A stretch of DNA of 64,000 nucleotides from Streptomyces hyaluromycini (GTDB lineage Bacteria > Actinomycetota > Actinomycetes > Streptomycetales > Streptomycetaceae). A program made the translations under genes and the position numbers. Shown here piece by piece: positions 15,698-25,594 of this stretch. The stretch covers positions 1,532,319-1,596,318 of the forward strand of contig NZ_BCFL01000016.1 in the NCBI RefSeq assembly GCF_002217755.1. The letters are read 5' to 3'. Under the pieces are notes generated by a model, which worked only from the letters and a program-made list of their open reading frames with translations, ran no database searches and was not told where the DNA came from. Within the stretch, counting starts at the first letter, position 1, and each line of letters opens with the position of its first letter.

Positions 15698-18600
15698 GTG
15701 CGCCTGAGTCTGACCGTCGTCGACCCGGTCGGCGGTGCCACCGCCGACGTGGTGCTCGACGCAGATCCCGAGTCGACCGTCGGTGACGTCGCAAGGGAGT
15801 TGGCCCGGCAGGTCGGTCTGGGATATCCGGACGGCAGCGAGGGCGGCGCCCAGGTCATACCCATCGGCGCGCACCGGCAACAGGCCGCCGCCGTCCACTT
15901 CTCCGGTCCGCACGCCTACGTCGACGGGTACGCCCTCGACCCCGCCGCCACCGTCGTCGGCTCGCCCCTCCGGGACGGTGTCGTCGTCAGTCTCCACGAC
16001 CCCGCCGGGTGCCTGCTCGGCGAGCCCACCGGTGTCGTGGAGTTCCGGGTCGCCGGCGGTCCCGCCGCCGGCGCCGTGCACCGGCTCGGGGTCGGCCGGT
16101 ACGACATCGGTAGCGGGCCTGCCTCCCACCTCCGCGTCGAGGACCCCGAGCTGCCCGCCCGCGCCGCCACCCTCACCATCGCCATCGACGGCACCTGCAA
16201 AGTGCGGACCCACATCGATGACGTGCGGTTGGACGGGGAGGAGTTCAAGGGGGACGGGGACTGGGTCCTCGGCGGACAACTCGCGCTCGGGAACACCCTG
16301 CTGGAGATCACCGGGTACGCCCCGCCCAACGCCGCCCTCAAGTGGTCCGACGACGGTGCCGGGCTCGACTACAACCGGCCCCCGCGGCTGCGCCCCGCCG
16401 ACCGGCAGACGCACTTCTCGCTGCCCAACCCGCCCGGCGACTACGAGGCCCGTCCGCTGCCCTGGCTGATGGCGCTGCTGCCGCTGGTCGGCGCGGTCGT
16501 GTCCGTCTTCATGTTCCATCGCTGGTACTACCTGATCATGGCCGTGATGAGCCCGATCATGCTCTTCGGCAACTACTTCATGGACAAGAAGCACGGCAGG
16601 AAGTCACACGCCAAGCAGCTCAAGGAGTACAAGGAGCACAAGGCGCGGATCGAGGAGGAGGCGCAGGAGGCGCTTGTTGCCGAACGGTCCGAGCGGCGGG
16701 GCGCGGTGCCGGATCCGGCGGCCGTGCTGACGTACGGGACGGGGCCGCGGACGCGGCTGTGGGAGCGGCGGCGCACCGACGCCGACCATCTGCTGATCAG
16801 GTTCGGCACCGGGCGCGTGCCCTCCGAGGTCGAGCTGGACGACCCCGAGCAGGACGAGCACAAGCGCAAGGTCCGCTGGTACATCGAGGACGCCCCGGTC
16901 GGTCTGTCGCTGCGCGACCTCGGGGTGATCGGGGTCGCCGGGCCGGGGGATTCGGCACATGCGCTGGGCCGTTGGGCCGTCGCCCAGACCGCCGTCCTGC
17001 ACAGCCCCATGGACGTGCAGTTCTACGTCCTCACCGACAACGACGCCGGTAATCGTTGGGACTGGGTGCGCTGGCTGCCGCATGCCCGGCCGAGCGGCGG
17101 CCAGGACGTGAACGTCCTCATCGGCACCGACTCCGAGACCGTCGGCGCCCGCGTCGGCGAGCTCACCCAGCTCCTCGACGGCCGGCAGAAGGCCTTGCAG
17201 CAGGGCGGGCGCAGCAAGATCGACGGGCCCGCCTTCTCCGACCCTGACATCGTGGTGGTGTGGGACGGGTCGCGGCGGCTGCGGTCCATGCCCGGTGTCG
17301 TACGGCTGCTGAAGGAAGGACCGGGCGTCGCCATCCGCTCCATCTGCCTCGACGAGGAGGAACGCTTCCTTCCCGGCGAGTGCCAGGGTGTGGTGGTCGC
17401 CGAGCCGCGGGCCAGTAAGGAGACCGCCGCCCAGGCATCGCCCGTGCCACAGCAGCAGGCAGCCGGCGGCTTCCCCTCCTTCCAGGCCTGGCATCCCCAG
17501 CACGGCGGCGGCGGTGAGGAACAGGCCCCGCAGGACCTGGAGTTGCGACTGCGCGTCGAGCAGAGCGGGGCGCTGCGCAAGCTGAACGTACGGCCCGACT
17601 TCGTCTCCGCCGCCTGGTGCGGCCGGCTCGCCCGCTCGCTCTCCCCGCTCCGGGACATCAGCGGCGAGAGCGAGGACTCCGCGCTGCCCGGCGCGAGCCG
17701 GCTGCTCGACGTGCTCCAGCTGGAGCCGCCCACGCGGGACGCGATCGCCGCGCGGTGGCGGATGGGCGGGCAGTCGACGATGGCGGTCGTCGGGGAGTCG
17801 TACGACGGGCCGTTCGGCATCGACCTGCGACGGGACGGGCCGCACGGGCTCATCGCCGGTACCACCGGTTCCGGCAAGTCCGAGCTGCTGCAGACCATCG
17901 TGGCCGCGCTGGCCGTCGCCAACACCCCCGAGAACATGACCTTCGTGCTCGTCGACTACAAGGGCGGCTCGGCGTTCAAGGACTGCGTGAAGCTGCCGCA
18001 CACCGTGGGCATGGTGACCGACCTCGACGCCCACCTCGTGGAGCGGGCCCTGGAGTCGCTGGCGGCGGAGCTGAAGCGGCGCGAGCACATCCTCGCCGCG
18101 GCCGACGCCAAGGACATCGAGGACTACCAGGACCTGGTGAAGAGGGATCCGTCCCGGGCGCCGGTGCCCCGACTGCTCATCGTCATCGACGAGTTCGCGT
18201 CGATGGTGCGTGATCTGCCCGACTTCGTCACGGGGCTGGTCAACATCGCCCAGCGAGGGCGGTCGCTCGGGATCCATCTGCTGCTCGCCACCCAGCGGCC
18301 CTCCGGTGTCGTGTCGCCCGAGATCCGCGCCAACACCAACCTGCGGATCGCGCTGCGCGTGACCGACGCCGGTGAGTCGACCGACGTCATCGACGCGCCC
18401 GACGCCGGGCACATCGCGAAGAGCACGCCGGGCCGGGCGTACGTCCGGCTCGGGCATGCCTCGCTGGTTCCCTTCCAGTCGGGGCGGGTCGGCGGAAGGC
18501 GGCCGGGGGCGGCGGACCCGGCCACGCTCGCGCCCTGGGCCGGGGCGCTGTCCTGGCAGGACCTCGGGCGGGCCGCGCTGCGCAAGCCGAAGTCCGAGGC

Positions 18601-20281
18601 GAAGGAGGACGACGAGATCACCGACCTGAAGGTGCTCGTCGACGCCGTGCGCGAGGCCAACACCGCCCTCAGGATCCCGGCCCAGCACTCGCCGTGGCTG
18701 CCCGCCCTCGACGACATGCTGCTGCTCGACGACGTACCGGCCGTGCAGGCGCAGGGCGCGCTGCCCGCCGCCGCGTACGGTGTCGAGGACCTGCCCGCCG
18801 ACCAGGCCCGCCGTGCGGTCGCCGTCGACTTCGCGACCTTCGGGCATCTGATCATCGCCGGCGCCCCGCGCACCGGGCGGTCCCAGGTGCTGCGCACCAT
18901 CGCCGGTTCGCTGGCCCGCACCAACTCCTGTGCCGACGTGCACCTGTACGGCATCGACTGCGGCAACGGCGCGCTGAACGCGCTGACCCGGCTGCCGCAC
19001 TGCGGTGCCGTCGTCAGCCGCAACCAGACCGAGCGGGTGGAACGGCTCATGGCCCGCCTCTCCGGGGAGCTGAGCCGCCGTCAGGAACTGCTTGCCGACC
19101 GGGGGTTCGCGGACATCGGCGAGCAGCGGGCGGCCGTACCGGAGGCGGAGCGGCTGCCGCACATCGTGCTGCTCCTGGACCGCTGGGAGGGCTGGCTGCC
19201 CACCCTCGGCGAGCTGAACCACGGCGACCTCACCGACAAGATCATGGTGATGATGCGGGAGGGCGCGAGCGTCGGCATCCATCTCGTCCTCACCGGCGAC
19301 CGGCAGATCCTGGCCGGCCGGATCTCCTCCCTCACCGAGGACAAGTACGGTCTGCGGCTCGCCGACCGTGCCGACTTCTCGATGCTGGACATCAACTCCC
19401 GCAAGGTTCCCGAGGAGATCCCGCCCGGCCGGGCCTTCCGCAGCGAGACGGCCGCCGAGACGCAGTTCGCGCTGCTCTCCGCGGACACCACCGGTCAGGG
19501 TCAGGCCGCGGCGATCGTCGCGATCGGCGAGGCGGCCGACGCCCGCGACGCGCAGGTGCCGCGCTCCCGGCGGCCGTTCCGGGTGGACGTGCTGCCGGGC
19601 CGCATCTCCTTCGAGGACGCCTGGGCGATGCGCGACCCGGCTGCGGCGGCTTCTCCGCTGTGGGCCCTGGTCGGGGTCGGCGGCGACGAACTCACCGCCT
19701 TCGGACCGGACCTGGCGCAGGGCGTGCCCGCCTTCGTGATCGGCGGTCCCGCCAAGTCCGGCCGCTCCACGACCCTGTTGGGCTTCGCCCGCTCCTACCT
19801 GGCCAACGGCGTGCGGATCGTGGTCGCCGCGCCCCGGCAGTCGCCGCTGCGCGAACTCGACGGCCGGGACGGCGTGCTGAAGGTCTTCACCGGCCGGGAC
19901 GTGGACGAGGACGAGCTGACGGAGGTGCTGGCGTCGGCGTCCCCCGCCGAGCCGATCGTCGTGCTGGTCGACGACGCCGAGGTGCTGGACGACTGCGACG
20001 CCGAGGACGTCTTCAAGCGGATCGTGGAGAGCGGCACCGAGCAGGGGCTGGCCGTCGTCATCGCCGGTGACGAGGACGAGATCTGCGACGGCTTCTCCGG
20101 CTGGCAGGTCGACGCCAAGAAGGCCCGCCGGGGCATCCTGCTCTCCCCGCAGGAGTCCGGCTCCGGCGAGCTGATCGGCATCCGGACCACCCGCGCCATG
20201 GTGGGCGGGCCGATCCAGCCCGGCAAGGGCATGCTGCACCTGGGCAGCGGGGAGCACGTCACGGTGACGACCCCGCAGTAG
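15698..20281 (+). CDS. eccC: Type VII secretion ATPase EccC
   Basis: This 1527-residue protein has an N-terminal region (1-230) resembling ubiquitin-like plus FHA-like folds, as in Streptomyces EccC and Firmicute EssC. Two membrane segments follow (about 254-296). There are three FtsK/SpoIIIE ATPase domains with Walker A motifs at about 720 (GTTGSGKS), 1053 (APRTGRS) and 1348 (GPAKSGRS). Walker B of domain 1 is LLIVIDE. Domains 2 and 3 have degenerate P-loops (R in place of K), as is common. It recognises and drives WXG substrates across the membrane. GTG start follows GGGGGACGG. No eccB, eccD, eccE or mycP is in the window, so the rest of the machine must be elsewhere. Confidence 0.92.
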   Translation: MRLSLTVVDPVGGATADVVLDADPESTVGDVARELARQVGLGYPDGSEGGAQVIPIGAHRQQAAAVHFSGPHAYVDGYALDPAATVVGSPLRDGVVVSLHDPAGCLLGEPTGVVEFRVAGGPAAGAVHRLGVGRYDIGSGPASHLRVEDPELPARAATLTIAIDGTCKVRTHIDDVRLDGEEFKGDGDWVLGGQLALGNTLLEITGYAPPNAALKWSDDGAGLDYNRPPRLRPADRQTHFSLPNPPGDYEARPLPWLMALLPLVGAVVSVFMFHRWYYLIMAVMSPIMLFGNYFMDKKHGRKSHAKQLKEYKEHKARIEEEAQEALVAERSERRGAVPDPAAVLTYGTGPRTRLWERRRTDADHLLIRFGTGRVPSEVELDDPEQDEHKRKVRWYIEDAPVGLSLRDLGVIGVAGPGDSAHALGRWAVAQTAVLHSPMDVQFYVLTDNDAGNRWDWVRWLPHARPSGGQDVNVLIGTDSETVGARVGELTQLLDGRQKALQQGGRSKIDGPAFSDPDIVVVWDGSRRLRSMPGVVRLLKEGPGVAIRSICLDEEERFLPGECQGVVVAEPRASKETAAQASPVPQQQAAGGFPSFQAWHPQHGGGGEEQAPQDLELRLRVEQSGALRKLNVRPDFVSAAWCGRLARSLSPLRDISGESEDSALPGASRLLDVLQLEPPTRDAIAARWRMGGQSTMAVVGESYDGPFGIDLRRDGPHGLIAGTTGSGKSELLQTIVAALAVANTPENMTFVLVDYKGGSAFKDCVKLPHTVGMVTDLDAHLVERALESLAAELKRREHILAAADAKDIEDYQDLVKRDPSRAPVPRLLIVIDEFASMVRDLPDFVTGLVNIAQRGRSLGIHLLLATQRPSGVVSPEIRANTNLRIALRVTDAGESTDVIDAPDAGHIAKSTPGRAYVRLGHASLVPFQSGRVGGRRPGAADPATLAPWAGALSWQDLGRAALRKPKSEAKEDDEITDLKVLVDAVREANTALRIPAQHSPWLPALDDMLLLDDVPAVQAQGALPAAAYGVEDLPADQARRAVAVDFATFGHLIIAGAPRTGRSQVLRTIAGSLARTNSCADVHLYGIDCGNGALNALTRLPHCGAVVSRNQTERVERLMARLSGELSRRQELLADRGFADIGEQRAAVPEAERLPHIVLLLDRWEGWLPTLGELNHGDLTDKIMVMMREGASVGIHLVLTGDRQILAGRISSLTEDKYGLRLADRADFSMLDINSRKVPEEIPPGRAFRSETAAETQFALLSADTTGQGQAAAIVAIGEAADARDAQVPRSRRPFRVDVLPGRISFEDAWAMRDPAAAASPLWALVGVGGDELTAFGPDLAQGVPAFVIGGPAKSGRSTTLLGFARSYLANGVRIVVAAPRQSPLRELDGRDGVLKVFTGRDVDEDELTEVLASASPAEPIVVLVDDAEVLDDCDAEDVFKRIVESGTEQGLAVVIAGDEDEICDGFSGWQVDAKKARRGILLSPQESGSGELIGIRTTRAMVGGPIQPGKGMLHLGSGEHVTVTTPQ

Positions 20282-20388
20282 TACGCCAAGGCCGGGGAAC
20301 CCTTGCAGTACGCCAAGGCCGGGGAACCCTTGCAGTACGCCAAGGCCGGGGAACCCTTGCAGAACGGCAAGGCCGGGGGATCCTCGGA
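20281..20388 (+). repeat. 27-bp tandem repeat after eccC
   Basis: Three perfect head-to-tail copies of a 27-bp unit (20281-20307, 20308-20334, 20335-20361) are followed by a degenerate fourth. Each unit contains CAAGG and CCTTG as arms of a small hairpin with a G-rich then C-rich middle (GGGGAACCC). The array starts at the last base of the eccC stop codon and ends just before the stop of the convergent kinase gene. Confidence 0.9.
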
Positions 20389-20392
20389 ACCC

Positions 20393-22042
20393 TCAGTCGC
20401 CCGCCTTCGACATCACCGCCACCGGATTCCCCTCCGCCGAGCTGTCCGACGTGTAGACCAGGTCGCCGTGGCTCGGGGTCAGGTAGACGGTGTTCGTGCC
20501 GGGGTCGCAGCCGTCGTGGTTGCCCTCGGCGCCCTCCGAGGAGGCGACGAGCCTGGTGGCCGTCACCGATCTCAGGGTCAGGATGTCCGTGCAGACCCCG
20601 CCCAGCTGGTCGGTCTGCCGCAGGCGGCCCAGCTCCTTGCCGACCGCAGCCTGTTCGACGGTGACCCGGAAGGTGCCGATGGGCAGGTTGCCGGACAGAG
20701 CGGTGGCCGAGCCCTGCCAGGTGCCGAGGTAGGCGGCCGGGATCGCCCCGCCGCCGGACGCGGACGGCGCGGACGCCGAGGGCGACTTGGCGGCGGCGCC
20801 CGCGTCACTGTCCGCCCCGCCGCCGTCGGTCCCGAGGAACGGCTTCACCAGGAACCCCACCCCGACGGTGACCACCGCCAGCGCCGCGGCCACCGCGAGC
20901 GCGACCGTGCAGCTCACCCGCCGCCCGCGCCCGTCCGCCCCCGGTACGGCGGTCGCGGCGACGCTCACGGACACCTTGCCGGGCTTCCCCGGCTTCCCGG
21001 GCGTCCCCTCCGGCGTGGGCACGACATCCCGCGGTTCCGGTACGACCGCGGGCGGCACCGTCGGCGGCGGCCCGAACTCCCCGGCCACGGAAGGGGTGCT
21101 GAACTCCACCGGCCCGGACGCCGGTACCGCGGCCGGCACGGCCTCCGCCGCCTCCAGGTTCAGCACCTCCACGGCGCTCCGGCTCACCCGCTCTACCAGC
21201 GCCCCCGGCAGCCACCCGCCCGCCACCAGCCGCGCGGCCCCCTCCGGGGCCAGCCGCCGCGCCACCTCCGCCGGGCCGGGCCGCCGCCCCGCCTCCTTCG
21301 CCAGGCACGCCTCGGCCACCTCCCGCAGCTCGCCGCTCAGCGCGCCGAGTTCGGGTTCCTCGTGGACGACCTTGTAGAGCAGGGCGGCCGAGGAGTCGCC
21401 CGGGAACGGCGGCGCCCCGTTCGCCGCGTAGGCCAGCACCGCGCCGAGGGAGAAGACGTCCGCGGCGCCCGTGGCGCCCTTGCCGAGGATCTGCTCCGGG
21501 GACATGTATCCGGGCGAGCCGATCGACACCCCCGACGACGTCAGTGACGCCGTGCCGTCCGTGGCGCGGGCGATGCCGAAGTCGATGAGCAGCGGGCCGT
21601 CCAGGGTCAGCAGCACGTTCGACGGCTTCACGTCCCGGTGCACCAGACCCAGTTCGTGCACCGCCGTCAGCGCCTCGGCCAGCCCGGCGCCGAGCGCCCG
21701 TACCGTGTGCGCGGGCAGCGGGCCGCCGTCGGTCACGGCGGCCGTCAGGGAGGGACCGGCCGCGTAGGCGGTGGCGACCCAGGGCACCGGCGCGTCCGGG
21801 TCGGCGTCCAGGACGGGGGCCGTCCAGGCACCGCCGACCCGCCGGGCGGCCGCCACCTCGCGGCGGAAGCGGGCGCGGAACTCCTCGTCCAGCGCGAGGT
21901 GCGGGTGCACGATCTTGACGGCGACGGAGCGGCCGCCGGCCGAACGGCCCAGATAGACGCGGCCCATGCCGCCGGAGCCGAGCCGGCCGAGCAGTCGGTA
22001 CGGCCCGACAGCCGTGGGTTCGTCGCCCGCGAGCGGCTGCAT
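20393..22042 (-). CDS. Membrane Ser/Thr protein kinase (PknB-like)
   Basis: This 549-residue protein has a kinase domain at residues 13-275: glycine loop GRLGSGGMGRVYLG, lysine in VAVKIV, catalytic HRDVKPSN, DFG in LIDFGIAR, and SPGYMSPEQ in the activation segment. A Pro-rich linker, one transmembrane helix (about 374-398) and an extracellular domain (about 430-549) follow. The ectodomain reads YLGTWQGSATA, then two cysteines (GGVCTD and DGCDPG). It is not a PASTA ectodomain; it looks like a small beta-barrel sensor found in several Streptomyces kinases. Convergent with eccC; any phosphorylation of the T7 machine is only a guess. Confidence 0.9.
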   Translation of the reverse strand: MQPLAGDEPTAVGPYRLLGRLGSGGMGRVYLGRSAGGRSVAVKIVHPHLALDEEFRARFRREVAAARRVGGAWTAPVLDADPDAPVPWVATAYAAGPSLTAAVTDGGPLPAHTVRALGAGLAEALTAVHELGLVHRDVKPSNVLLTLDGPLLIDFGIARATDGTASLTSSGVSIGSPGYMSPEQILGKGATGAADVFSLGAVLAYAANGAPPFPGDSSAALLYKVVHEEPELGALSGELREVAEACLAKEAGRRPGPAEVARRLAPEGAARLVAGGWLPGALVERVSRSAVEVLNLEAAEAVPAAVPASGPVEFSTPSVAGEFGPPPTVPPAVVPEPRDVVPTPEGTPGKPGKPGKVSVSVAATAVPGADGRGRRVSCTVALAVAAALAVVTVGVGFLVKPFLGTDGGGADSDAGAAAKSPSASAPSASGGGAIPAAYLGTWQGSATALSGNLPIGTFRVTVEQAAVGKELGRLRQTDQLGGVCTDILTLRSVTATRLVASSEGAEGNHDGCDPGTNTVYLTPSHGDLVYTSDSSAEGNPVAVMSKAGD

Positions 22043-22135
22043 GCGCCCTCACCCCCAGAGAGTTCGGCAGCAGCCTATTCGCTCCGCGAGTTGTGCGGTT
22101 CTCCTGCCGCGGGCCGGTGGGGGCCTCCGCGGGCC

Positions 22136-22245
22136 GGTGGGGGCTGGTCGCTCCCCCAAGTTCTCGGCTTCGCTCGAACCCGGGGGGACCCCCATCGCGG
22201 CGGTAGCCGCATAGCCGATACGGCCCCGCGCCCCTTTGGGGCGCC
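22136..22245. repeat. Dispersed intergenic repeat, copy 1 with nested hairpin
   Basis: It contains GGGCTGGTCGC, then a hairpin-like insert (CTCCCCCAAG ... GGGGGGACCCCC), then GCGGCGGTAGCCGCATA and CCCCGCGCCCCTTTGGGGCGC read in two parts. The same core occurs at 25420, 41702, 45875, 51689, 61050 and 62863. Just before it, a 20-bp stretch with GCGGGCCGGTGGGGGC is duplicated (22109 and 22129). The whole 22043-22277 gap holds only these repeats. Confidence 0.65.
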
Positions 22246-22277
22246 TCCCCTCACGGGGTGGCATTCGCCAGGTCGTG

Positions 22278-23135
<858 letters not shown>

Positions 23136-23260
23136 CTAGACCCCATGGGGTACCGTGCTGGGACCGCCCCCGCCCCCCGCCCTCGGTGCCTCGACCGTCC
23201 GTACGGTCAACCCGTCTTCGGGGTCATTCAAACGTCCGGGTGACGTGATCTTGGCCTCTG

Positions 23261-23288
23261 TTGCTTTCGGCTGCCCACATGCTAGGCT
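23261..23288 (+). promoter_or_regulatory. Promoter of cold-shock gene
   Basis: TTGCTT and TAGGCT are separated by 16 bp. Transcription would begin near 23295, giving a leader of about 155 nt, markedly A/T-richer than its surroundings. Long leaders like this are typical of cspA-type genes and influence their translation in the cold. The remainder of the 23127-23451 gap is the mqnA upstream region. Confidence 0.55.
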
Positions 23289-23451
23289 CGCCGCAAGTTG
23301 CAGTTTGGTTTCCCTTGCAGTACAGAGCCTGCGGAGCATGTAACCGCGGGCTCTCGTCGTTTTCAGACATATGCAGTTGTGCGGCACTTAGTTTGTTTTC
23401 ACACTTGCAGGTTCTGGAGCAGGGCGACCCTTTTGAGCCCAAGGAGGGCTT

Positions 23452-23655
23452 ATGGCTACCGGAACCGTGAAGTGGTTCAACGCCGAAAAGGGCTTTGGCT
23501 TCATCGCCCAGGAAGGCGGCGGCCCCGACGTCTTCGTCCACTACTCCGCGATCAACGCCAGCGGGTTCCGCTCCCTCGAGGAGAACCAGCAGGTGAGCTT
23601 CGACGTCACGCAGGGCCCGAAGGGTCCGCAGGCGGAGAACGTCACCCCCGTCTGA
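23452..23655 (+). CDS. Cold-shock protein, CspA family
   Basis: This 67-residue protein is one cold-shock domain: RNP1-type KGFGFI at 13-18, RNP2-type VFVHY at 27-31, and a start [10 protein letters not shown]. It binds single-stranded nucleic acid and acts as an RNA chaperone. The start has an excellent AAGGAGG site 5 nt upstream. The gene is followed by a strong terminator. It matches the single-gene layout of Streptomyces csp genes near mqnA. Confidence 0.95.
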   Translation: MATGTVKWFNAEKGFGFIAQEGGGPDVFVHYSAINASGFRSLEENQQVSFDVTQGPKGPQAENVTPV

Positions 23656-23700
23656 TCCCAGACAAACCAAGTCTGATCGCAGACTGAGTGCAGTACCCAA

Positions 23701-23731
23701 GGAGCCCCGCGCCGTCAGGCGACGGGGCTCC
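23701..23731 (+). terminator. Rho-independent-type hairpin after cold-shock gene
   Basis: GGAGCCCCG and CGGGGCTCC form a perfect 9-bp stem around a 13-nt loop, followed by TGCCTTTTC. It would serve the rightward cold-shock transcript and probably also the convergent gene ending at 23750. Confidence 0.85.
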
Positions 23732-23749
23732 TGCCTTTTCACCGCCGCC

Positions 23750-24358
23750 TCAAATGTGCTGCATGACCAGCACGAACGTGGTGCCCGGAAGCAGCGCCTC
23801 GTAGGAGTGCGGCACGTCCCCGCGATACGTCAGGTAATCCCCGGGGTTCAATTCGACGGTTTCTCCGCGTGGCCCCGCCTTCACCTGCCCGCTGCATACG
23901 ACGAGATGCTCGACCGTTCCCGGAATGTGCGGCTCGGACTCCCGCGGCGCGCCCGGCTCCATCCGCAGGTGGTAGATGTCCCGGCGGGCGCCGGGCGGGC
24001 AGGACGACAGCAGGGTGGCGGCGAAGTCGGCCCGCTCCGACGCGACCGTGGGCCCCTCCCCCGCCCGGATCACCTGGACGCCGGACACCGGCGGCTCCAC
24101 CAGCGCGCTGAACGGCACGCCCAGCGCCACGCCCAGCGCCCACAGCGTCTCCACGCTGGGGTTCCCGCCGCCGGCCTCCAGCTGGGACAGTGTGGACTTC
24201 GCGATCCCGGCCCGCTTGGCCAGCTCGGACAGCGAGAGCCCGACCCGGGCCCGCTCCCGCTTCAGCGAACCTGCGATCCACTCCATCGGAAGCCGGTCCG
24301 GCCGGTCTGACCGGTCCGACCGGTCGGGTGCCTCGGACATCTGATTCGTTCGCTCCAT
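23750..24358 (-). CDS. XRE-cupin transcriptional regulator
   Basis: This 202-residue protein has a basic/Asp-rich leader, then an XRE helix-turn-helix (about 33-85, LSLSELAKRAGIAKSTLSQLE), and a C-terminal cupin barrel (about 115-200) with PHIPGTVEHLVVCSGQV and the metal-binding-like DVPHSY. XRE-cupin proteins usually repress an adjacent transport or catabolic gene until a small ligand binds the cupin. It is divergent from azlCD, so it probably controls that pair. ATG at 24358 or 24340. Confidence 0.88.
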   Translation of the reverse strand: MERTNQMSEAPDRSDRSDRPDRLPMEWIAGSLKRERARVGLSLSELAKRAGIAKSTLSQLEAGGGNPSVETLWALGVALGVPFSALVEPPVSGVQVIRAGEGPTVASERADFAATLLSSCPPGARRDIYHLRMEPGAPRESEPHIPGTVEHLVVCSGQVKAGPRGETVELNPGDYLTYRGDVPHSYEALLPGTTFVLVMQHI

Positions 24359-24380
24359 CGGTACGACCGTTCGCCTTGAC

Positions 24381-24400
24381 GAACACCACTGTGTGTGTTC
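24381..24400. promoter_or_regulatory. Inverted repeat in azlC/regulator promoter region
   Basis: GAACAC, 8 bp, GTGTTC form a perfect 6-bp-arm repeat directly after a TTGACG box at 24375-24380 and before the azlC start at 24413. The position suits an operator for the XRE-cupin protein. Confidence 0.5.
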
Positions 24401-24412
24401 ATTGTAGAGAAC

Positions 24413-25108
24413 ATGCGTTCGTCACACCGAACCACTCGTCCGCCGGGCGCCCGAACGGGTACCTCGCTCGTCCGGGACAGTTCACTCGTCTGGCTGGCCG
24501 GCGGGATCGTCGGCGTCTCCTTCGGCGCGGTCAGCGTGGCCGGTGGCCTGCCCGTCTGGGTCCCGGTCGTGATGTCCCTCGTCGTCTACGCGGGCTCCGC
24601 CCAGTTCAGCGCGGTCGGCGTGCTGCTCGCCGGCGGCGGCCCGCTGGCGGCGGCGGCCACCGGCCTGCTCCTCAACACCCGTACGGCGGCGTTCGGCCTC
24701 GCCGTCGCCGACCTCCTCGGCCCCGGCCGCGCCACCCGCCTGCTCGGCGCCCACCTGGTCACCGACGAGACGGTCGCCTTCGCCCTGGCCCAGCCGGACC
24801 CGGCGCGCCGCCGCACCGCGTTCTGGATCTCGGGCCTCGGCCTGTTCGCCGCGTGGAACACGGGGGTGCTGATCGGCGCCCTCGCCGGCACGGCCCTCGG
24901 CGACCCGGCCCGCTACGGCCTGGACGCGGCGTTCCCGGCGGTCCTGGCGGCCCTGGTCCTGCCCGCGCTGCGGGCGGACGCGGGGGTACGCCGGGCGGCG
25001 CTGCCCGGCGCGGCGGTCGCCCTCGCGGTGACCCCGGCCGTCCCGGCCGGAGTCCCGGTCCTGCTCGCCCTTCTGGGCCTGTTCGCGTTTCCGGGGGTAC
25101 GGCGATGA
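24413..25108 (+). CDS. azlC: AzlC-family branched-chain amino acid exporter subunit
   Basis: This 231-residue protein has several hydrophobic helices and the AzlC signatures GVSFGAVSVAGGLPVWVPVVMS (seen as GVSFGA and WVPVVMS), YAGSAQFSAVG and LLLNTRTAAFG. Together with AzlD it forms an exporter of branched-chain amino acids or related compounds. Start ATG at 24413; GTG at 24395 is in frame but lies in the operator region. ATGA overlap with azlD shows translational coupling. Confidence 0.88.
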   Translation: MRSSHRTTRPPGARTGTSLVRDSSLVWLAGGIVGVSFGAVSVAGGLPVWVPVVMSLVVYAGSAQFSAVGVLLAGGGPLAAAATGLLLNTRTAAFGLAVADLLGPGRATRLLGAHLVTDETVAFALAQPDPARRRTAFWISGLGLFAAWNTGVLIGALAGTALGDPARYGLDAAFPAVLAALVLPALRADAGVRRAALPGAAVALAVTPAVPAGVPVLLALLGLFAFPGVRR

Positions 25109-25419
25109 ACGCGACGGTGGTCATGATCCTGGCGCTCTGCCTCGGCACGTACGCCTTCCGCCTGGTGGGCCCGGCGCTGCACGGCCGGGTGGAGGTCCCG
25201 GCGCGGGTCCAGGAGCTGGCGTCGGCGGGGGCGGTGGTCCTCCTCGTGGCCCTGCTGGCCACCGGCGCGCTGACCGAGGACGGCGGTTTCGCGGGCTGGG
25301 CCCGCCCGGCCGGGGTGCTGGTGGCGGGCGTACTGGCCTGGCGGCGGGCCCCGTTCGCGGTCGTGGTCCTGGCGGCCGTGGCGGTGACGGCACTGCTGCG
25401 GGCGGCCGGGGCCGGCTGA
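25105..25419 (+). CDS. azlD: AzlD-family small membrane subunit
   Basis: This 104-residue protein has three to four helices; the start MNATVVMILALCLGTYAFRL, GTYAFR being the AzlD hallmark, places it as the small partner of AzlC. It overlaps azlC by 4 nt. The stop codon is followed at once by a copy of the dispersed repeat. Confidence 0.88.
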   Translation: MNATVVMILALCLGTYAFRLVGPALHGRVEVPARVQELASAGAVVLLVALLATGALTEDGGFAGWARPAGVLVAGVLAWRRAPFAVVVLAAVAVTALLRAAGAG

Positions 25420-25545
25420 GCGCTCCGCCGGAAGGGCCGCGATGCGTCGTCGTTCGACCGCGGCACCGTCGTGGCTGGTCGCGCAGTTCCTCCCCCAGCC
25501 TTCGGCCGGGGGTACCCCCAGCGCCCCTTCGGGGCGCTGCCGAAC
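25420..25545 (+). repeat. Dispersed intergenic repeat, copy 2 (long form, nested hairpin)
   Basis: It starts with GCGCTCCGCCGGAAGG directly at the azlD stop, then CCGCGAT, and later the core GTCGTGGCTGGTCGCGCAG. A hairpin of CCCCCAGCC, TTC, GGCCGGGGG is inserted before GCGCCCCTTCGGGGCGC. Long copies with the same left end follow the stop codons at 61119 (minus strand) and 62862. Confidence 0.75.
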
Positions 25546-25594
25546 CGCAGCGGACTGCGGCCGTTGTCAGTGCCGCCCGTTAGGGTCCGCGGGC

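Noticed and set aside
16604..20257. 1217-residue frame opposite eccC
   Set aside because: Antisense shadow of a conserved ATPase with no independent motifs.
20281..20388. Possible CRISPR array
   Set aside because: The units are contiguous with no spacers and no cas genes are present.
20303..21547. 414-residue frame on the plus strand opposite the kinase gene
   Set aside because: It is antisense to a clear kinase, is Arg/Gly/His-rich without motifs, and starts in the tandem repeat.
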